DNA from: Algoriphagus sp.
GTDB lineage: Bacteria > Bacteroidota > Bacteroidia > Cytophagales > Cyclobacteriaceae
Assembly: GCF_024305035.1 (NCBI RefSeq)
Contig: NZ_JAMWZB010000034.1
Span: 1-51,079 of the forward strand
Direction: 5' to 3'
DNA: 51,079 bases
A program made the position numbers and the translations under genes. Of the stretch, positions 51,026 through 51,079 are shown one piece after another; the first letter of the stretch is position 1, and each line of letters begins with the position of its first letter. The notes beneath the pieces were generated by a model, which did not search any database, was not told the DNA's origin, and was given only the letters and a program-made list of their open reading frames with translations.

Positions 51026-51079
51026 TGTCACCAGAAAATAACATTACACAGTTTTCAGAAATAATAAGTACATAATTTT
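51026..51079. other. End of window, no complete gene
   Basis: 54 nt after the second repeat, A+T-rich, without a full gene. No ATG-led frame can be judged. Confidence 0.3.

Overview
The window is a chromosomal segment from a member of the Bacteroidota, most likely a Cytophagales bacterium near Cyclobacteriaceae/Algoriphagus. This rests on the gliding lipoprotein GldD, a BatD protein, Bacteroidota-type cytochrome c maturation genes (a CcmE with a CxxxY motif, a CcmD-like peptide, a long CcmF), a DUF6702-like/HupE/M1 peptidase neighbourhood, many small overlapping operons and scarce Shine-Dalgarno sequences. No rRNA or tRNA gene, CRISPR array, integrase or complete insertion sequence was found.

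Layout. (1) 157-13774, + strand: a surface-polysaccharide operon with a six-SLBB export protein, a Wzz-like chain-length protein, a Wzx-type flippase, a GT2 enzyme, an O-antigen polymerase/ligase-like membrane protein, three SAM methyltransferases in an A+T-richer block, and three GT4-type glycosyltransferases. A frameshifted 43-codon mini-gene sits in the 10.1-10.4 kb gap. (2) 13.8-24.5 kb: housekeeping genes in mixed orientation (recG, a NahK-like sugar kinase divergent from an SSF symporter, gldD, DinB-like, SSAT-like acetyltransferase, coaX, M23 peptidase, serine/threonine dehydratase). (3) 24.5-28.1 kb, - strand: an operon of a small CPPxC-tailed protein, a polytopic membrane protein, a NarL-type histidine kinase, its response regulator and a Gfo/Idh/MocA oxidoreductase. 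(4) 28.4-36.6 kb, - strand: batD-aroC-gltP-like, then ccmC-ccmD-ccmE-ccmF. (5) 36.7-47.4 kb: a 62-aa protein, dsbD, an M20 dipeptidase, a quinone oxidoreductase, ohrR-ohr, a Crp-family regulator, an outer-membrane-type protein, and a DUF6702-like gene divergent from hupE-like and an M1 aminopeptidase. (6) 47.5-51.0 kb: an accessory cassette bounded by two near-identical 168-bp direct repeats. It holds a lipoprotein ending in an AHH (HNH/EndoVII-type) nuclease domain, a translationally coupled Imm11-like immunity protein and an unrecognised small protein.

Two things stand out. The repeat-bounded toxin/immunity cassette has an AHH nuclease on a lipoprotein, a one-base offset between a good ATG start and the reading frame, and a terminator palindrome whose 2-nt loop is inverted between the two repeat copies. 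Separately, a family of about 60-70 bp hairpin repeats occurs as dimers or trimers with about 86-bp period at 20.6, 28.1 and 31.4 kb. Two of these arrays directly abut the start codons of genes, one of them inside the ccm operon.
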